Assembly (NCBI RefSeq): GCF_015708155.1
Contig: NZ_JADDYD010000001.1
Span: 556,001-620,000, forward strand
Reading direction: 5' to 3'
DNA from: Mycoplasma sp. 'Moose RK'
GTDB lineage: Bacteria; Bacillota_I; Bacilli_A; Mycoplasmatales; Metamycoplasmataceae
Length of the DNA: 64,000 nucleotides
Shown: piece after piece, positions 1 to 10,092 of the stretch
Position numbering within the stretch: the first letter of the stretch is position 1
Layout: each line of letters starts with the position of its first letter
Notes under the pieces: generated by a model
What the model saw: the letters and a program-made list of their open reading frames with translations, nothing else
The model's database searches: none
What the model was told of the DNA's origin: nothing
Translations under genes and position numbers: made by a program

Positions 1-35
1 TGTTTTCTTAACTAGAAAATTTCATGAAAATGGTT

Positions 36-41
36 TATAAT
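36..41 (+). promoter_or_regulatory. Candidate -10 box for pgk
   Basis: A perfect TATAAT lies 34 bases upstream of the pgk start. A strong Shine-Dalgarno GGAGG at 61-65 follows, 9 bases before the ATG at 75. No convincing -35 box is visible, which is normal for mycoplasma promoters. Confidence 0.55.
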
Positions 42-74
42 TTGCTTGTTATTACAAAATGGAGGAACTTGAAA

Positions 75-1286
75 ATGCCAGCAAACTATTTAAACAAAAA
101 ATTCATTGATCAAATTGATTTTTTTGGAAAAAAAGTAATTCTTCGTGTTGATTTTAATGTTCCAATAGCCAATGGAAAAATTACCTCTACCAAAAGAATC
201 CTTGCTAGTCTCAAAACCATTAATAAAATTGTTGATGATGGCGGAAAACTGGTGATTTTATCCCATCTTGGCCGTGTTAAAAGTGAAGCTGATCTTGAAA
301 AAAAATCACTAAAATTAGTTGCTGAAGAACTAGCAAAAATTTTAGAAAAAAAAGTTGGATTTGTTCCACAAAACCAAGGCGATGAAGTTGAAAGAGCTGT
401 TGAAAATCTGCAAAATGGTGAAATTTTGGTACTTGAAAACACCCGTTTTCAGGATCTAAACAACAAAGCTGAATCAAAAAATAACCCTGAATTAGGTAAG
501 TATTGGGCATCACTTGGTGATGTTTTCGTCAATGATGCTTTTGGAACTCTTCATCGAGCTCATGCGTCAAATGTTGGGATTGCAAATTATATTGGTGAGT
601 CAGCGATTGGTTACCTTGTCAAAGAGGAATTAGATGCACTTTCAAAATTAATTTTTGAACCGCAAAAACCATTTTTCGCAATCATTGGTGGGGCAAAAAT
701 TTCCGATAAAATCGGCATAATTTCCTCTTTGTTGGAAAAAGCAGACAAAGTTTTCATCGCTGGTGGAATGGCCTACACTTTCAAAAAGGCACTTGGTTAC
801 AAAATAGGGCTTTCAATTTGCGAAGATGATAAATTAGATTTAGCAAGAAAATTAATGGAAAAATATCAGAAAAAAATTTTTTTACCGATTGATTCAGCTT
901 GTGCTGCTGAATTTGCTGATGTTGAACCAATATTCAACACAGAAAACCCACTTGAAATTCCAGACCATCTTGAAGGAATGGACATTGGACCTTTAACTAT
1001 TAAATTATTTAAAGAAGAGTTGCAAGGTGCAAAAACTATCTTGTGAAATGGGACTTTAGGAGTTGCTGAGTTCAAAAATTTCAGTAAAGGAACTTGTGAA
1101 ATTGCGAAAATTATTGGTGAAATTAAAAATTGTTACAGCGCGATTGGTGGCGGTGACTCAGTTGCGGCTATTGAAGCTGAAAATTTAGGAAATTCTTTTA
1201 GTCACATTTCAACTGGTGGTGGTGCTTCAATTAGTTTTATTGAAAGTGGTGATTTAATTGGGCTTCACCCAATTCAAGAAAAATAA
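75..1286 (+). CDS. pgk: Phosphoglycerate kinase
   Basis: Glycolytic kinase that moves the acyl phosphate of 1,3-bisphosphoglycerate to ADP. It is a main ATP source in a mycoplasma without respiration. The 403-aa product has the usual family length. The N-terminal substrate site is visible (VILRVDFNVP, then LSHLGR), as are the central IGGAKISDK hinge and the C-terminal nucleotide part GGGDSVAA. The reading frame passes through one TGA at 1044-1046 read as Trp. I chose the ATG at 75 because GGAGG lies directly before it; an upstream in-frame ATG at 24 has no ribosome site and would lie ahead of the promoter. It is transcribed alone ahead of the deo cluster, from which it is separated by 315 bases. 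Confidence 0.95.
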
Positions 1287-1380
1287 CCTTTAAAAATTTG
1301 AACTTTCAAAAGTGCTAAGAAAAGAAAAAAGTGTTGAAATAGTATTGAAATTTTGAATTTGAATGTTTAGAAAAATCCAA

Positions 1381-1480
1381 AAAGTGGAAAAATTTAGGAA
1401 AATTTGGCTATTTTCCTGCTCATCAAACAATGTTTTTATGCATAATTTCTCAAAAATCAAAAAAAGATGGTGTCATATGA
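1381..1480 (+). repeat. Dispersed intergenic repeat, copy A
   Basis: About 100 bases that begin AAAGTGGAAAAATTTAGG and end GATGGTGTCATATGA. Copies with the same start, spacing and end are found at 24744-24844 and 31683-31782, and more degenerate ones at 24524-24606 and (reverse) 35130-35233. The copy ends 122 bases before deoD. I do not recognise it as a named element. Confidence 0.7.
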
Positions 1481-1575
1481 CATTTCCTTTTGATTATTTT
1501 TTCAATTAAAAACCAAAAAATTATAAAAAAATGTATGATTTTTGGAAAAAATACCACCTAAATTCTTTCTTATAT

Positions 1576-1581
1576 TATAAT
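1576..1581 (+). promoter_or_regulatory. Candidate -10 box for the deoD operon
   Basis: TATAAT followed by TTAGTAAAT, 20 bases before the deoD ATG. The same extended string TATAATTTAGTAAAT recurs at 29317-29331 in front of the second MIB gene, supporting it as a real promoter form. The ribosome site AAAGGAG is at 1591-1597. Confidence 0.6.
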
Positions 1582-1601
1582 TTAGTAAATAAAGGAGAAA
1601 A

Positions 1602-2300
1602 ATGACGCCACACATTGAAGCTAAAAAGGGGGAAATTGCCCAAATTGTACTCATGCCAGGCGACCCGCTAAGAGCAGAATTTATTGCCAAAAATTATCTT
1701 AAGGATGTAAAACTAGTCTCAAAAGTTAGAAATAATTTGATTTTTACAGGTAAGTATTTGGACAAAAAAGTCACAATTGCAGCTTCTGGGATGGGAAGCG
1801 GCTCAATTGGAATTTATGCCTACGAATTATTCAAGTTTTATGGAGTAGAAAAAATTATCCGCATTGGTTCAGCTGGTTCATATGACGAAAATTTGGAGGT
1901 TTATGATCTTGTGATTGCAAGTTCAGCCTGGTCTGATTCATGTTCTTTTCCAGCATTAATAACTGGAAAATCAAAACATCTTGCCTTTCCAAGTGAAAAT
2001 TTAGTAGCGAAATTATTTCATAGTGCAATTAGGTTGAAATTAAGCCCTTCTTTCCATAAAATTCATTCAACTGATGTTTTTTATGCCCAAAGACAACTTG
2101 CAAAAACAATCGAACTCTCACAGGCAAGAGCTGTTGAAATGGAATCTTTTGCGCTCTTTACAATCGCTAATTTTTTGGGGAAACAGGCTGCTTCAATCTT
2201 AACAATTTCAGATAATTTAATAACAAATTCAGCACTTGATTCACAAACTCGTCAAGAAAAATTTAAGCAAATGATTGAAATCGGGCTTGGAGCAATTTAA
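1602..2300 (+). CDS. deoD: Purine nucleoside phosphorylase, DeoD type
   Basis: Splits purine (deoxy)nucleosides with phosphate to base plus (deoxy)ribose-1-phosphate for salvage. The 232-aa product matches the bacterial hexameric DeoD length. Visible hallmarks are the N-terminal His, the phosphate-binding loop MPGDPLRAEFIA (residues about 18-30), the GMGSGSIGIY segment, the RIGSAGS motif, and the C-terminal VEMESFALF plus a TISDN catalytic Asp region. It is the first gene of a salvage operon. Its last base is shared with the deoA start (TAATG), so the two are translationally coupled. Confidence 0.93.
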   Translation: MTPHIEAKKGEIAQIVLMPGDPLRAEFIAKNYLKDVKLVSKVRNNLIFTGKYLDKKVTIAASGMGSGSIGIYAYELFKFYGVEKIIRIGSAGSYDENLEVYDLVIASSAWSDSCSFPALITGKSKHLAFPSENLVAKLFHSAIRLKLSPSFHKIHSTDVFYAQRQLAKTIELSQARAVEMESFALFTIANFLGKQAASILTISDNLITNSALDSQTRQEKFKQMIEIGLGAI

Positions 2301-3589
2301 TGACTGTTTTTGAAATTATTGAAAAAAAGGCACATAAAACAAAGTTAACTGAACAAGAAATTAGTTTTATGGTCAGTGGATTTCAAACTGGATTAATTGC
2401 AGAATACCAATTTTCTGCATTTTTGATGGCAATTTTTATCAATGGTCTTGATGACAATGAGCTATTCTTCCTAACAAAAGCGATTGTTGAATCTGGAAAA
2501 TCCATTAATCTTGATAAAATTAATGGTGTTAAGTTTGACAAGCATTCAACAGGCGGTGTTGGTGATAAAATTTCCCTGATTATTGGACCAATTTTTGCTG
2601 CACTTGGTTACAAGGTTGCAAAAATGTCCGGACGTGGTTTAGGGTACACAGGTGGAACAATTGATAAATTAGAGTCAATTCAAGGTTTTCACACACAGTT
2701 AACTGAAACTAATTTTATAAATCAAGTTGAAAAAATTGGCTTAGCTATCACAGCCCAATCACCGACAATTGTCCCTGCAGATAAAAAAATTTATGCACTT
2801 CGTGATGTTACGGCAACTGTTTCTTCAATTCCTTTGATTGCCAGTTCAATTATGTCAAAAAAAGTTGCAACTGGCGCTGATATCATTTTAATTGATGTCA
2901 AATGTGGCAGTGGGGCCTTCATGACTGAATTACCAAAAGCGAAAAAACTTGCAAGTAAAATAAAGATGCTAGGAAAAAAATTTGGTAAAAAAACAATTGT
3001 TAGAATCACAAACATGGAATCACCGCTGGGGAAAATGATTGGTAACAAAAACGAAATTATTGAATCCTTGTCAATTTTACAAGGAAATCAGTCTCAACTA
3101 AGTGAATTTGCAGTTGAATTAGTTGCTTCGACGCTTGTTGAAATTGAAAAAATTTCTTTGGAAAAAGCACAACAAAAAGTTAATAACATCATTGAATCTG
3201 GACTTCCAAATGAAATTTTTCTAAAAATGGTTGCTGCCCAAGGCGGAAATCCCTTGACAATTCAGTCCTCAAGTTTCTGAATTCCAGGGTACAAAGAAGA
3301 AATTTTTGCTCCTCGGAATGGCTACATAAAATGAGAAAATGCCCTGATTTTTGGCAAAATTGCCACTTTTTTGGGTGCTGGACGCACAAAACTTAATGAA
3401 AAAATTGACTACGAGGCTGGAATTTGTCTTGAAGTTGAAACTGGAACATATGTTCAAGAAGACCAATTAATTTACACACTTTATTCCTCACAACCAATCC
3501 AAATTGAAAAAATTAAAAATTTAATTCAGGAAAGTTTTTCAATTAATCCAAAACCGGATTTCCCTAAAATGTTTCTTGATTTAAATTAA
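2300..3589 (+). CDS. deoA: Pyrimidine-nucleoside/thymidine phosphorylase
   Basis: Phosphorolysis of thymidine, deoxyuridine or uridine to base plus sugar-1-phosphate. The 429-aa frame includes Trp-TGA codons at 3278-3280 and shortly after. Conserved blocks are visible: KFDKHSTGGVGDK phosphate loop (about 75-88), KMSGRGLGYTGGT (about 108-120), and DVKCGSGAFM (about 198-207). The C-terminal domain with GRTKLNEKIDYEAGI is intact. The start overlaps the deoD stop by one base. Whether it prefers thymidine (DeoA) or pyrimidine nucleosides in general (Pdp) cannot be decided by eye. Products feed deoC and upp downstream. Confidence 0.92.
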
Positions 3590-3626
3590 ATAAATTTTAA
3601 AAAACTATTGAAATAAAGGATAATTT

Positions 3627-4295
3627 ATGGATTTTCGACCACTAGTTGATCACACGCTTTTAAAACCTCAGGCAACTTCACAAGATATTTTAAATTTGAT
3701 TTTGCAAGCCAAAACACATGGTTTTGGTGCGATTTGTGTCGCCCCAATTTGGGTCAAACTTGCAAAACAAGAATTACAAAATACTTCCATCAAAATTGTT
3801 AGCGTCATTGGTTTTCCCCTAGGTTCGCAAATTACTGCTGTCAAACAAAAGGAGGCAAATTTGGCCACTGTGCATGGTGCTGATGAAATTGACATGGTGA
3901 TGAATATTGGAAAATTTAAGGAAAAAGATTACCAGTTTGTGCTTAATGAAATTAATTTAATTAAGCGCGAAATTGGTGCTAAAACATTGAAAGTTATCAT
4001 TGAAACTGCCCTTTTAAGCGCAAGTGAAATTGCCAAAGCAACCCAGGTTATAAGCTCTTCAGCTGCTGATTTTATTAAAACTTCAACTGGTTTTTCTTTC
4101 CGTGGCGCTTCACCTCAAGATCTGGAAATAATTAGTGAAAATAAATCGCCAAAACTGCAAATTAAAGCGGCTGGGGGTATTAATTCCCTATCTGAGATGG
4201 AAGAATTTTACAAATTAGGCGCTAGGCGCTTTGGAACATCTAAATCAGTTGAAATTTTTTCTGGAAAAATTACAAAAAATACTAATAATTATTAA
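3627..4295 (+). CDS. deoC: Deoxyribose-phosphate aldolase
   Basis: Cleaves 2-deoxyribose-5-phosphate to glyceraldehyde-3-phosphate and acetaldehyde, linking nucleoside breakdown to glycolysis. The 222-aa TIM-barrel enzyme shows DHTLLKP at the N-terminus, [10 protein letters not shown], the KVIIETALL strand and the Schiff-base lysine in FIKTSTGF (about 148-155). KAAGGI follows near the phosphate site. It lies 37 bases after deoA with AAAGGAT as ribosome site. I infer the same operon as deoD-deoA. Confidence 0.94.
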   Translation: MDFRPLVDHTLLKPQATSQDILNLILQAKTHGFGAICVAPIWVKLAKQELQNTSIKIVSVIGFPLGSQITAVKQKEANLATVHGADEIDMVMNIGKFKEKDYQFVLNEINLIKREIGAKTLKVIIETALLSASEIAKATQVISSSAADFIKTSTGFSFRGASPQDLEIISENKSPKLQIKAAGGINSLSEMEEFYKLGARRFGTSKSVEIFSGKITKNTNNY

Positions 4296-4415
4296 AAAAA
4301 ATATAGAAAATTTTTTTATTTACTTATTCTCCAACTTGTATTAGAATTTAGTAATAGTAATTTTTTTTATTGTTTATTACACATAAAAATTAGAATTAGA
4401 AAAGAGGAAAAAATC

Positions 4416-5030
4416 ATGGAAATCAAGGTAAATCATCCTATTATTGCCGATCAGTTTTCGCGAATTCGTCAAGAAACAACACTAAACGAGTTTAGAGATG
4501 CGCTTGAAATTATTTCGACTTTACTAGCTTTTCCAGTTTTAAGCGAACTAAAAACTAATAATTTTGTTGCAAAATCTGTTTTGAATTCAGAATTTTCCGG
4601 GTCAAAATTGGCACAAAATATTGTTTTTGTGCCAATTTTGCGTGCTGGTTTTGGAATGATTCCTGCTTTTATAAAATTAATTCCGAATGCAAAAATTGCA
4701 CCACTTGGACTCAAACGCAATCCAGATTTGTCAACAAGTAGTTATTTTAGTCAACTTCCTGCACCTAATTCAAATTCTGTTGCCATTATTTTGGACCCGA
4801 TTTTGGCAACAGGAAACTCGCAAATCACAGCAATTGAGTACCTAATTGCCGCTGGTTATGAAAAAATTGTCATTGCCACAATTTTGGTTGCTCAAGAAGG
4901 AATTGAAAAAATTAGGGAAAAATACCCAAAAATTCCAATTTATTATTGCCAAAAAGATGAAAAAATGAATGAAAAAGGCTACATAATTCCCGGAATTGGT
5001 GATGCAGGTGACCGTTTTTTCGGAGACTAA
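4416..5030 (+). CDS. upp: Uracil phosphoribosyltransferase
   Basis: Converts uracil plus PRPP to UMP, completing pyrimidine salvage. The 204-aa length fits Upp. Visible are the VPILRAGFGM motif (about 72-81), the PRPP-binding ILDPILATGNS (about 126-136), and the uracil-binding C-terminus GYIIPGIGDAGDRFFG. The ATG is preceded by AGAGGAAAAA. A 120-base gap after deoC with poly-T stretches may carry its own promoter. The next gene starts four bases after the stop codon, so the membrane protein downstream is probably co-expressed. Confidence 0.94.
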   Translation: MEIKVNHPIIADQFSRIRQETTLNEFRDALEIISTLLAFPVLSELKTNNFVAKSVLNSEFSGSKLAQNIVFVPILRAGFGMIPAFIKLIPNAKIAPLGLKRNPDLSTSSYFSQLPAPNSNSVAIILDPILATGNSQITAIEYLIAAGYEKIVIATILVAQEGIEKIREKYPKIPIYYCQKDEKMNEKGYIIPGIGDAGDRFFGD

Positions 5031-5034
5031 ATTG

Positions 5035-5721
5035 ATGAAAAAATCGCTTTATTGGAAAAATAATTACACTTTTAAAATTGCCATCGGTGGAATTCTGCTG
5101 TCTTTATCATTAATTTTTTTTATTTTTTCACATAATTATTTTAGTTGACCTTTTTTTCAATTACTAGGGCTAAAATTTGACCTTTCAACACTATTTTTAG
5201 TGCCGATTTTTCTCATTGCTGACATCCGAATAGGAATTTATTGCCTTATTATTCGCTTTGGCATTGGCCCTTGATTGATTTTTAATCATTCAGGTGGAAT
5301 TGGTATTATTTATTTTGGACATTTTGTTTTGCTTTTAGCATCAACAATTTACATTTTCAGCTTTCTGTTTTTTTATTGGGTTTCATTAAAACTCAAATTA
5401 AAAGTAAAATTTGCCATTGCTATTGCGCTTTTGGATGCAATTTTGATCACTAGTTTCATAATGACGCTTTTAAACGGAGTTTTGATAACACCCGTTTACT
5501 TAAAATTATATAAAATCACTGATTCGATCAGTCTGAATAACATTCTTGTCAAATGGAGTGAAATTTCCAAGAAATTTGGTGGCATCAAATTGTCTTATTG
5601 AAGTTTTATTTTTGCAGCATTTTTCCCCTTTAATCTAGCTAATTTTGTGGTTGAGTCAGCTTTGGCATTTCCACTTTATATTGTTATTACCGCTTTTATA
5701 AAAAAGAGAGTGCGAAATTAG
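5035..5721 (+). CDS. Membrane protein, probable ECF transporter S component
   Basis: A 228-aa very hydrophobic protein with about six predicted TM segments. It is open only if TGA is Trp (5143-5145, 5272-5274, 5599-5601). The compact size, the NGVLITPVYL segment (about residue 148) and the late FNLANFVVES segment resemble substrate-binding S components of energy-coupling-factor vitamin/precursor transporters of the RibU-like type. No ECF ATPase or T component is in the window, which is usual for group II systems that share a module. It starts four bases after upp, suggesting co-transcription. The substrate is unknown; a nucleobase, riboflavin or another vitamin is possible. The family call rests on pattern only. 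Confidence 0.55.
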
Positions 5722-5747
5722 TAGTAAAACGGGCGTTTTTTGTCAGG

Positions 5748-5785
5748 ATTTTGGCAATTTTTTGCGCAAAAAAAATTGCCAAAAT
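5748..5785. promoter_or_regulatory. Inverted repeat between the ECF-like gene and lon
   Basis: Arms ATTTTGGCAATTTTTT and AAAATTGCCAAAAT meet at a central GCGC, giving a nearly perfect palindrome 27 bases after the upstream stop. It could end the upstream transcript. Its right arm reaches to about 14 bases upstream of the lon -10 box, so it covers the -35 position and could also be an operator. No CIRCE heat-shock operator is visible. Confidence 0.5.
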
Positions 5786-5798
5786 TTAACTTTTGTGA

Positions 5799-5804
5799 TA
5801 TAAT
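5799..5804 (+). promoter_or_regulatory. Candidate extended -10 box for lon
   Basis: TGATATAAT is a TG-extended -10 box. It lies 60 bases before the lon ATG at 5864, which has GGAGG at 5854-5858. Confidence 0.55.
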
Positions 5805-5863
5805 GTTTTCGATGACAAATTGTGAAGCAGAATTAAAATACGAACAAAAAATTGGAGGAAATC

Positions 5864-8335
5864 ATGCAAACACATCGTTTTTTGGCTATTGCAGATGATG
5901 TTTTTTTCCAAAACACATCGCAACAGACTGCTAGTTTTAGCGATCCTGAAGCGCTTGCAACTTTACGCGAAATTTACCATAGTTCTTCAAGAGCAACACT
6001 TTCTAATAAAGAAGTGTTGCTTGTTTACCATAAAACACTTGGATCAGCGGAAATTGTTGATGTTGATGATGTCCATAAATATGCTTCTTTAGTTCGTATT
6101 CAAAGTTATCGAGCAAAATCAAAACCTGACAAAGCTGAGTGAGACACCGTAATTATTGATTTTATTGTGCTTGCAAAAGTTCAAGTTATTAATCTTTTAT
6201 CTTCTGAATCAAATAATTTAAGAATTAATTTGGCAGAAGTAAAGTCTACACGTGAAACCGTGCGAATTAAGGAAATTAAAATTGAAATTATTAACGATCT
6301 TTTGGAAATTGCCCGGAAAAATAAAGGTTTTAAATTGCCCTCTGAACTACTTTTGGTTCTTGACAAATTTGATCCAAAATCAGAAGTGGACATTGTTGAA
6401 TATATAAAGAGTGTTACAAACACAGTTTCTTGCTCACCAACCTTAACTTTTAGCCAAAAATACAACATTTTCAAATTAAATTCTTATTCAAACAAAATAA
6501 AACTTTTATTTGAATACATGCATACAATTAATGAACAAATTAATCTTGAAGAAGAAATTAATATTATTTTAAAAAGCAACTTGGATCGTCAACAAACTGA
6601 GTTTATTCTTAAGGAAAAAATTAAAGCAATTCGCAAAAAATTGGGCGAAGATTCCAAATATGAAGATGAAATTGACGATTTAATTAGTTCAAAAATTGGA
6701 AAAATTATCTTCCCTGAAGAAGTTGCCAAAACAATTAGTCGCGAATCAAATCGTTTAAAATCAATGATTGCGACTTCACCAGAATCAAATATTACAAAAA
6801 CTTACCTTGATCTTTTGGTCGCTTTACCATGGAGAAAAGTGAAAAAAGACATTTTGGATATCCAAAATGTCCGTGATCAACTTGAAAACGCGCATTATGG
6901 ACTTGATGAAATTAAAAAGCGCATAATTGAATATTTAGCAGCACTAATTCATCGTCGCTCACAAACAAAAAATGATTCTTTGTTAACAAAAATTGGTAAG
7001 GAATTTGCTGATCCTAATTTATTTTTCTACACAAAAGAAAATAAAAATAAGGGTAGTGCAATTCCAATCTTGACACTTGTAGGGCCGCCTGGAACCGGAA
7101 AAACCTCAATTGCCCGGGCAATTGCGGAGGCAATTGGCAAAGAATTTGTTAAAATTTCTCTTGGTGGAATCAAAGATGAAGCTGAAATTCGTGGACATAG
7201 ACGCACTTATGTTGGTGCAATGCCTGGAAAAATTGTCCAAGCAATCAAAAAAGCTGGTGTTTCAAATCCACTTGTTTTGCTTGATGAAATTGACAAAATG
7301 GGTTCTGATTTTAAAGGCGATCCGGCTGCTGCTATGCTTGAAGTGCTTGATCCTGAACAGAATCGTTTTTTTCAAGATCATTATTTGGAAGTTGAGTATG
7401 ATTTATCACAAGTTTTGTTTGTAGCAACTGCTAATGAAATTAGTGAAATTCCTGAGCCTTTACTTGATAGAGTTGAAATTATTGAACTTTCTTCTTATAC
7501 TTTTTTAGAAAAAGTAGAAATTGCCAAATCACATTTGATTCCAGCAGTTTTAAAGGAAAATTCTCTTAGTGAAAAATATTTTCAAATTGATGACCAAACA
7601 ATTGATTACTTAATTCGCTTTTACACTCGTGAGGCTGGAGTTAGAGGTCTGAAACGAATTTTTGACAAATTGGCTAGAAAAATTATTGTTAAATTACTTG
7701 AAAAAAAACTTGAAAAAAATCAAAAAATTGATGGTAATTTTGTTCGTGAATTGCTTGGAATTGAAAAATATGATCCTGATCTTGTTGATGCAAATCCACA
7801 AATTGGCGCTGTTAATGGTTTGGGATATTCGCCTCATGGTGGCTCAACTTTACAAATTGAAGTCACAACAATACCGGGCCGTGGTGATATTAAATTGACT
7901 GGTTCACTTAAGGATGTTATGCAAGAATCAGCGCGAATTGCGCTTTCATATGTTCAATCTCGTGCTGATGATTTTGGGATCAACCTTGATTTTGAGAACA
8001 CAATTATCCACATTCACGTTCCTGAAGGTGCGATTCCAAAGGACGGGCCATCTGCTGGAGTTACTTTTGCAACTGCAATTATTTCTGCGCTTGCTAAAAA
8101 ACCAGTTTCACACGATATTGCCATGACTGGTGAAATTACACTTCGCGGCAAAGTTTTGGCAATCGGCGGCCTAAAAGAAAAATCACTTGGCGCTTATAAA
8201 AGTGGCATTAAAACAATTTTTATTCCACAATCAAATACAAAAAATTTAGTTGATATTCCTGATGAAGTCAAAACAGCAATTCGTTTTATTCCTGTCGATT
8301 CTTATCAGCAAATTTATGATTTTATTTTTAAGTAA
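5864..8335 (+). CDS. lon: ATP-dependent protease Lon
   Basis: Cytosolic AAA+ serine protease for misfolded and regulatory proteins. The 823-aa frame reads one TGA (6140-6142) as Trp. Domains in order: N-terminal substrate domain (about 1-200), helical region, AAA+ module with Walker [10 protein letters not shown] (about 407-415) and Walker [10 protein letters not shown], and a C-terminal protease domain with catalytic Ser730 in DGPSAG and Lys773 in GGLKEK. Spacing Ser-Lys is 43, as in the family. The ATG at 5864 has an ideal GGAGG ribosome site. It is followed by two hairpins. Confidence 0.95.
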
Positions 8336-8406
8336 ACCAAACTCAAAAATTTACTAAAAATAATTATTTGAGTTTGGTTAGCAAATAAAAAATGTTTATT
8401 TGCTAA
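8335..8406 (+). terminator. Two adjacent hairpins after lon
   Basis: The first hairpin has 13-base arms (8335-8347 and 8367-8379, AACCAAACTCAAA and its complement). The second has 12-base arms (8378-8389 and 8395-8406, TTAGCAAATAAA and its complement). They share two bases, so they cannot both fully form. The first probably ends the lon transcript. The second overlaps the expected -35 position of the tuf promoter. Confidence 0.55.
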
Positions 8407-8421
8407 TTTTGGTAAATTTGG

Positions 8422-8427
8422 TATAAT
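8422..8427 (+). promoter_or_regulatory. Candidate -10 box for tuf
   Basis: TATAAT with TTGCTA 16 bases upstream (8400-8405) as possible -35. It would give a leader of about 145 bases before the tuf ATG. Confidence 0.55.
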
Positions 8428-8470
8428 TAGAAATGAAATTTGCCAAAATAAATTTCGAAATTTCGTTGTC

Positions 8471-8540
8471 ACAAAAATTGTTTCAAAAAGGATAGGAAAT
8501 AGTTGAAAGGCTATTCAAAGGTGGTTTAAACAATTTTTGT
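8471..8540 (+). promoter_or_regulatory. Structured 5' leader of tuf
   Basis: Perfect 13-base inverted repeat ACAAAAATTGTTT (8471-8483) with its complement at 8528-8540. The loop contains a small AATAG/CTATT stem and GAAAGG. Lying in the untranslated leader of EF-Tu, it may control translation or transcript stability. I do not recognise a known riboswitch or T-box. Confidence 0.45.
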
Positions 8541-8578
8541 TTTTATATAAATTATATAAATAAAAAGAAAGGAAAAAA

Positions 8579-9787
8579 ATGGCAGTTGTTAAAACTGGTG
8601 CAAAAAAAGATTTTGACCGTTCTAAAGAACACATCAATATCGGTACAATCGGTCACGTTGACCACGGGAAAACTACTTTAACTGCGGCGATTTCAACCGT
8701 ACTTGCAAAAAAAGGGTTAGCTGAAGCAAAAGATTATGCTTCAATTGATGCAGCTCCTGAAGAAAAAGCCCGTGGAATTACAATCAACACCGCCCACATT
8801 GAATATTCTACTGACAAACGTCACTATGCCCATGTTGATTGTCCCGGACACGCTGATTATATTAAAAATATGATCACAGGCGCTGCACAAATGGATGGTG
8901 CGATTCTTGTTGTTGCTGCTACAGATGGGCCAATGCCCCAAACCCGTGAGCACATTTTGCTCTCCAAACAAGTTGGAGTGCCAAAAATGGTTGTTTTTCT
9001 TAATAAAGTCGACCTTCTTGAAGGTGAAGAAGAAATGATTGACCTTGTTGAGGTTGAAATTCGCGAGCTTCTTTCATCTTATGACTTTGATGGTGACAAC
9101 ACCCCAATAATTCGTGGATCAGCTCGTGGAGCCCTTGAAGGAAAACCTGAATGAGAAGCAAAAGTTCTTGAACTTATGGATGCAGTGGATGCTTATATTG
9201 ACTCACCAGTTCGAGAAATGGATAAACCATTTTTGATGGCAGTTGAAGATGTATTTACAATCACAGGACGTGGAACTGTTGCAACTGGAAAGGTTGAACG
9301 TGGTCAAGTTAAGTTAAACGAAGAAGTTGAAATTGTTGGCTACCGTCCAGAACCTAAAAAAACTGTTGTAACTGGAATTGAAATGTTTAACAAAAACCTC
9401 CAATCAGCAATGGCTGGTGACAATGCTGGTGTTCTCCTCCGTGGTGTCGATCGTAAAGACATTGAACGTGGTCAAGTTATTGCAAAACCAAAAACTATTA
9501 TTCCACACACAAAATTCAAAGCGGCAATTTATGCTTTGAAAAAAGAAGAAGGTGGTCGTCACACACCATTTTTCAAAAACTATAAACCACAATTTTATTT
9601 CCGCACAACTGATGTTACTGGTGGGATTGAATTTGAAGCAGGTCGTGAAATGGTAATTCCTGGTGATAATGTTGATTTAACTGTTGAATTAATCGCTCCA
9701 ATTGCTGTTGAACAAGGAACAAAATTCTCAATCCGTGAAGGTGGAAGAACTGTTGGTGCTGGAACTGTTACTGAAATTATTAAGTAA
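8579..9787 (+). CDS. tuf: Elongation factor Tu
   Basis: GTPase that delivers aminoacyl-tRNA to the ribosome. The 402-aa product is of usual length, with one TGA (9152-9154) read as Trp. G1 GHVDHGKTT (about 21-29), G2 switch RGITINT, G3 DCPGHADY and G4 NKVDL are all present, followed by two beta-barrel domains ending in [13 protein letters not shown]. The start has AAAGGAAAAAA. Base composition is less AT-biased than neighbours, as expected for a highly expressed gene. Confidence 0.98.
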
Positions 9788-9812
9788 TTTTTACTAACAT
9801 TTGTTTAAAAAT

Positions 9813-9852
9813 ATATAAAAAAAATCTAGAAAAATCTAGATTTTTTTTATAT
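9813..9852 (+). terminator. tuf terminator
   Basis: Perfect 18-base inverted repeat with loop AAAA. The inner arm ends are AAATCTAGA and TCTAGATTT. The right arm itself supplies a run of eight T, giving a classic rho-independent form. Confidence 0.75.
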
Positions 9853-10036
9853 ACTAAGGGTTTGTTTTCGAAAATACTTAATTTAGTAGATTTTAAAATA
9901 AAAATCAGTTGATTTTTCTTAAAATTTTTTCTACTTTTTAAATAAACAAATTACCCTGACCCCAAAAATATGTCTAGACTTATAAAATTTTGTCCTCTAA
10001 TTTAATACCTAAATTACTTTTTTATTTCGGAAAAAG

Positions 10037-10070
10037 AAAAAAATCCCAACTTTTTGTTTGGGATTTTTTT
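10037..10070. terminator. Bidirectional terminator downstream of rplA
   Basis: Hairpin AAAAAAATCCCAA / TTGGGATTTTTTT with a short loop. A-run and T-run on the two sides let it work in either direction. It lies 23 bases past the rplA stop on the minus strand. Confidence 0.75.
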
Positions 10071-10092
10071 CATTATTTTGAAAAATTTCTAA

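Larger units (their letters stand above)
1287..1601 (+). other. Intergenic region with dispersed repeat copy A and deoD promoter
   Basis: This 315-base gap holds no gene. It contains copy A of a dispersed intergenic repeat at 1381-1480 and the candidate deoD promoter at 1576-1581. The stretch between pgk and the repeat is AT-rich with no clear hairpin terminator. Confidence 0.6.
9788..10092. other. Convergent gap between tuf and rplA
   Basis: About 305 bases without a gene. It holds a terminator for each side (9813-9852 and 10037-10070). The middle is AT-rich and I see nothing else in it. Confidence 0.6.

Noticed and set aside
24..74. Upstream in-frame extension of pgk
   Set aside because: The longer start has no ribosome site and precedes the -10 box; GGAGG sits before ATG 75.
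8335..8406. Attenuator for tuf made from the two overlapping hairpins
   Set aside because: Both lie before the candidate tuf -10 box, so they would not be in the tuf transcript.
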